Shown piece by piece: positions 60,011 to 64,000 of a stretch of 64,000 nucleotides of DNA; position 1 is the stretch's first letter; each line of letters opens with the position of its first letter. Under the pieces are notes generated by a model. The model searched no databases and was not told the origin of the DNA. It saw only the letters and a list, made by a program, of their open reading frames with translations. A program made the position numbers and the translations under genes. Origin of the DNA: Hetaerina americana (lineage: Eukaryota; Arthropoda; Insecta; Odonata; Calopterygidae); the NCBI GenBank assembly GCA_022747635.1, contig JAKTNV010000006.1:62821090-62885089 (forward strand). Direction: 5' to 3'.

Positions 60011-62556
60011 CGTATCCATTGTTTAAACATCAAGACGATGACTGACCGCCAGGTGATGGGTGTTCCTCGAGGTGACTCCATTTTTGAAATTACAAAGCGT
60101 GTGTCGTGATCGGCAATTTATTAGATGGCTTCAATCCTTGAGATGCTTTGAGGAGAAGTTCAGATTTTGGTTGGCGCATAAATTACGGAAATTCATATTC
60201 TTTTTGCCAATGGTCTCTTCCTTTCCAAGCAACCTATCGGAAGTCTCTTTTACCCGGATAGAAAGAAAGTCATGTAATATACATCCGCGTTGATTTATAT
60301 TTAAAACAACAAAATAATGCATTAATTATCAGGTGGCTAGTCTCAATGATGGCACAATGAAAAAAAGTAAACACAGGGTCCGATGGCAAATGAAACTTAA
60401 GTAAATGTAAGAATTTAAAAATAAGATGTAACTTCTTTTGTTGGTATTATGTGGATGCAACGATATCACAGTTTATTGGAACAGCCTTGGATTCTATATA
60501 GTGGTATTGCCACTTTTTAAATTGAAAAAAAACAATAATTTCGTTAAAATAGATCAATTTTTTCAGGGAAATGATTTATTTATTGCTACTATTAACTTTC
60601 CTTATATGTATAGGATGATCTATACCCTATGTTCATAATTACCAAAACACTTTATACTACAGCACAATGCAATAAAATACATTGGCTTTTTAAATTGGGA
60701 TAATATGAAAACATTGCATAAATAGATGAAGATGGCTATTTCTTTGTCACCATGGTAATTAGAGTTACTACCGGTAACTCTTGGAGAATAGGTATTTGGT
60801 TGCTACTGGAAAATCCAACGTAAAAGGAAATGATTCTGAATCCGAAAAAATGGAAATAATGAAGAAATAAATATGAACTATCACTCCTGAATTGTATTTG
60901 ACATTGTTTTCGGGAAACTGAAAAATGCACCAGGAAATACCTTCCCTTTGCTAAACATGCATATTTAAAAATAACATACTACCTACCATATGAGTTTTAC
61001 CCTCTTCTCTTAAACTAATTTTATGGTTGAAAACAGACTTTATTAACAGATTAACAGGAGTGTCATGAAAACTATGTTAAAGATCTAAAGGCATATCAAT
61101 TTTAATATGGAAAAGGCAAACTATCAATTTGTATAAAATGAATATCAACTCCACTGAAATCACTTATCCTGCGTTTTATATTCATTATACAAAGTGGCTT
61201 TGGGTACCTTTTTGAAAGAATTAATTATAGGTATTAAACATTTAGTTAAATAAAATGAAAAATCAAAACACTTAAACTAGTTGATTGCATCAAGAATCGG
61301 TGCGCTGTCATACAGCTGGGATCTATTCCGTACTCTAACCGCATCGAACAAATTTTGAAATGATATATTTCATCAAATTTTTAAAAAACCAAAGTCATAA
61401 TACCAATATATTGAACAAGGGGAAAAGTATATTAATCGCAGTCTAGTCATGAAAATTTAACATTGAATTTCGGCACTATCATTAATATAATGGTATATAT
61501 TTAAAAGAAGCGAAATTTTTAATAGAAATTTTAATTGAATGTAATAACTGGACATCGAAAAACTAATATACTTTCAAGTATCAAGGGGAATGTTAATATT
61601 TAAACTACTGGGGGACACGTACTTTTTTTAACTTTAACTCAATCAAAAGACAAACAGCTTTCTAATGAATATAAAATATATCTCTCTACACACACACACA
61701 CACACACACACATTGTCATTTTCTCCCTCATTTTTCTCCATAATGTTTTACATTAGTAGTCCAATAAGGAAAATAACAAACACAATCAAAATTAGGCTCT
61801 TTTATTGGTTCAATGCAAAAAAACATTGTAGAATTTTTTTTATTAAAAATAATTAACAGGAAGCTGTTCAAGAATTAGTGGTTTTCCGCTGGTCGTAAAC
61901 TCCTGGTGAATAGAAACGTTGTAGGCAGGCTTTGTAAACATCGTCTACTCAGCTGTTAAGCGGAAAAATAGAAGGTCTACATGCCCTGAAAGAAATGTTT
62001 CAATGGGCTCATTGTAAGATAGGCTGCCTGATATGAGAAAAAAATTGTCATGCATCATGATGAGTTTTAAATAGTTTGCTTACCAAGGGACAACAGCTGA
62101 ACTACGTGCCACAGGTATCCATCATAACAATTTACCAAATATTGAATTGAGTTGTTTAATTTGTTTCTTTACGACGATCTAGATGCCATTAACGTAGGTA
62201 GGATAAATGGCACATAAAATGTGGTGTGAGGTACTATATACACGGTTGGTTGAAGCTAAGAAAGAATTGATTTGCGCGATAAAGTTGTTTGCATTCACAT
62301 AACGCGTAATTGACAGCACTTAGCATTATGACAGTCATTGACTTATTCAGTTGAATAGTCGAACGCACCCAAAGAAAAGAGTCATGTTAAAATTTTCAAT
62401 TCTTGGAATACACATCCGCTCCTAATAAAGTCAATAAATGAGAGACTGTACAGGTAACTTAATTATGTATTTATGAATAGAATGGTTTGAGACGTCACTT
62501 TGTGGAAGCGATTCATATTGGAAAAGAAAGTATTTTGTTCGTCAACATACATTTTT
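60011..62556. other. AT-rich spacer with (CA)n
   Basis: A (CA)n microsatellite at 61689-61712; otherwise nothing recognised. Confidence 0.5.
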
Positions 62557-62640
62557 TTATGCAAGGTCTAGGTTTTGACTTACAAAGTTATCATCAGTCC
62601 TGATGATAATTTTGCCAGTAAAACCCTAGAACGTGCATAA
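62557..62640. repeat. Compact fold-back sequence
   Basis: Arms 62557-62597 and 62600-62640 pair at about 80 percent by eye around a 2-base centre. The centre 'tatcatcagtcctgatgata' resembles the centre of the 46.4-kb element ('atcaaacctgatgatgat'). Confidence 0.6.
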
Positions 62641-63619
62641 TAAAATATATGTGGAAGAGCAAAGTACTTTATTCCGTTATCTCTTTATCCTTTAAAAAAA
62701 TATGGCTATTATTTATGAATTGAAGAATTAGTGAATTCAATTTTTAAGGGAGTTATGTTTGCATTTTAAAAGCAAGCCAAAGAGAAAAAGGATGGGATGG
62801 GGCATGGATTTATATTGACACTCAATCATAAATGAAATGATAAATAGTGACTCTTGGAACAGATTTTGAGACCGTTTTATCTTAACGATAAAAAATGGAC
62901 TTGAATGTCACAAATTAGAGCTGAAAACATATTCCTGATAGTTGAAATTTTATTATTCTTAGATCAGAGTTTCGTAATGCATAGTTAATCATGTTCGATC
63001 TATAGAATTTTCGTAGAATTTATCATAATCCCACTTCTGAATTCATCAACACTGAGAAATTATACCTAGAAACATAAAATGTCAAGTGTTTAAAAAGGAG
63101 GAAAAAAGACAGTAAGGATATTTTGGAAAAATAATGCAGTCGGAAGTTGATTACTCGTTGATTTTTTGTTGACGAAACCATCAAATACATACGAGTGTAA
63201 TAAAAAAAGAGACGTTTCCAGCGTATTACGGTGGAATATCATGATTAATTAAATATTGGCAATTTTCCGGAAATTGATGTAATAATTATTTTCAGGGAAC
63301 TTACCAATTTTTAATTCAATACAAGTATAATGCATAGCAAAATGGTAAAAGAGGCATCAATAGCAATTATATTACTCAGGCTATTATAGAGCATATTATT
63401 TCAAATATGTCAAATGAACCTCTCATACAGAGATTCAATTTTAACTAATAAAAACACGTTAATATCAAAGAGTTATGACCAAAAAAAAATTTCTCCCCAC
63501 CTTCTCTTGTAGAAGAATGCCCAAGCATCCAGATACAATACAAGCATTTTGCTATATAAGTCCCAGTACACATTGAGGTTCCTGGGGATAGACTTTTAAT
63601 TCCAAATAGCAAGAGCGGA
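62641..63619. other. AT-rich spacer
   Basis: Nothing recognised. Confidence 0.5.
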
Positions 63620-64000
63620 TCAGAAATTACTATGGTCGTTTAAGTACCCTAACCTACTTATCGAAATATCATGTCCTGCGGTATAGGTAAGCGTGATGTT
63701 GCCCATATCATTGTCCTGCGAAGAGATATTATCAAAAAGAGTTAATTCCAGCCAGAGACAGCGTGACGACCACCGACATCGGAGAGTATATGCATATATG
63801 CTCAGGGCACCTCGGTCAAACGTAATGCACGGAATGAAATCGCTGGGTTGGATCTCAACGGGGGTGTGAGGGATCCTCGGGGTCAAACAGCCTCCAAGAG
63901 CTCCCACGGGAAGAGGTCTACCGTGGTTATGCCGTTATCAAGACCTCCTGCGGCGAGTGAAAGTGAATAATGTTCACCATCAACGAGGTACACAGCATAA
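63620..64000 (-). other. Two overlapping unidentified coding-like frames at the window edge
   Basis: Frame 1 is open from the right edge to a TGA at 63885-63883 (38 codons, containing 'VDGEHYSLSLAAGGLDNG' and 'LFPWELLEAV'). Frame 2, 63907-63620 (95 codons), overlaps its end. Both have balanced composition unlike the spacer. A splice-acceptor-like 'ataatatctcttcgcag' on the minus strand lies at about 63717-63733. This could be the 3' end of a gene or mobile element beyond the window, possibly frameshifted. No family is recognised. Confidence 0.3.

Overview
This window looks like a stretch of a large, AT-rich, repeat-dense arthropod (probably insect) nuclear genome. The evidence is eukaryotic and animal-like throughout: a Ty3/gypsy-type LTR element with an envelope-like gene, mariner transposons, a Helitron relic, two families of 5'-truncated non-LTR retrotransposons, several tRNA-derived SINE-like families, long (TA)n tracts and consensus splice sites. 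I could not support any complete host gene. The species cannot be named from the sequence alone.

Layout. 1-3.6 kb is AT-rich and featureless. 3.6-11.4 kb is a nest: SINE fragments, then a minus-strand Helitron remnant (3' end at 3879, Pif1-like helicase relic 4090-4927) whose AT-rich 5' end was hit by an LTR element (5141-11214, minus strand) with near-identical LTRs. That element has lost most of gag and pol. It keeps an integrase core, a small spliced-type membrane ORF, a tandem array of 69-bp hairpin units and an envelope-like gene with a premature stop. 11.4-14.8 kb is a CR1/Jockey-like LINE relic (called LINE-A here) interrupted by an inactive mariner. 14.8-22.9 kb is mostly blank, with one GC-rich promoter-like patch (about 18.0 kb) and one relic of a second LINE family (LINE-B, 19.5 kb). 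22.9-34.4 kb holds the most unusual material: tRNA-derived elements arranged as head-to-head inverted pairs (22.9, 28.0 and 34.1 kb), a related palindrome between (TA)n tracts (30.6 kb), SINE-A copies and LINE-B 3' ends. 34.4-64 kb is AT-rich spacer sprinkled with LINE-A and LINE-B 3' fragments, SINE-D, palindromic retroposon-like elements (46.4, 56.9 and 62.6 kb), a MITE candidate (52.5 kb), a second mariner relic (54.5 kb), GC-rich patches (37.1, 39.4, 41.5, 48.5 and 59.6 kb) and an unidentified pair of minus-strand reading frames at the right edge.

The genes here do not form a pathway; they are successive mobile-element insertions. The clearest orders are the LTR element into the Helitron and the mariner into LINE-A. 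LINE-B tails grade into (TA)n or (AAT)n microsatellites. The candidate novel system is the palindromic retroposon class: inverted tRNA-like or non-tRNA arms plus a shared one-sided tail. Three copies are bounded by 11-14 bp direct repeats, which suggests the inverted unit itself is what moves. Names such as SINE-A and LINE-B are labels for this window only.
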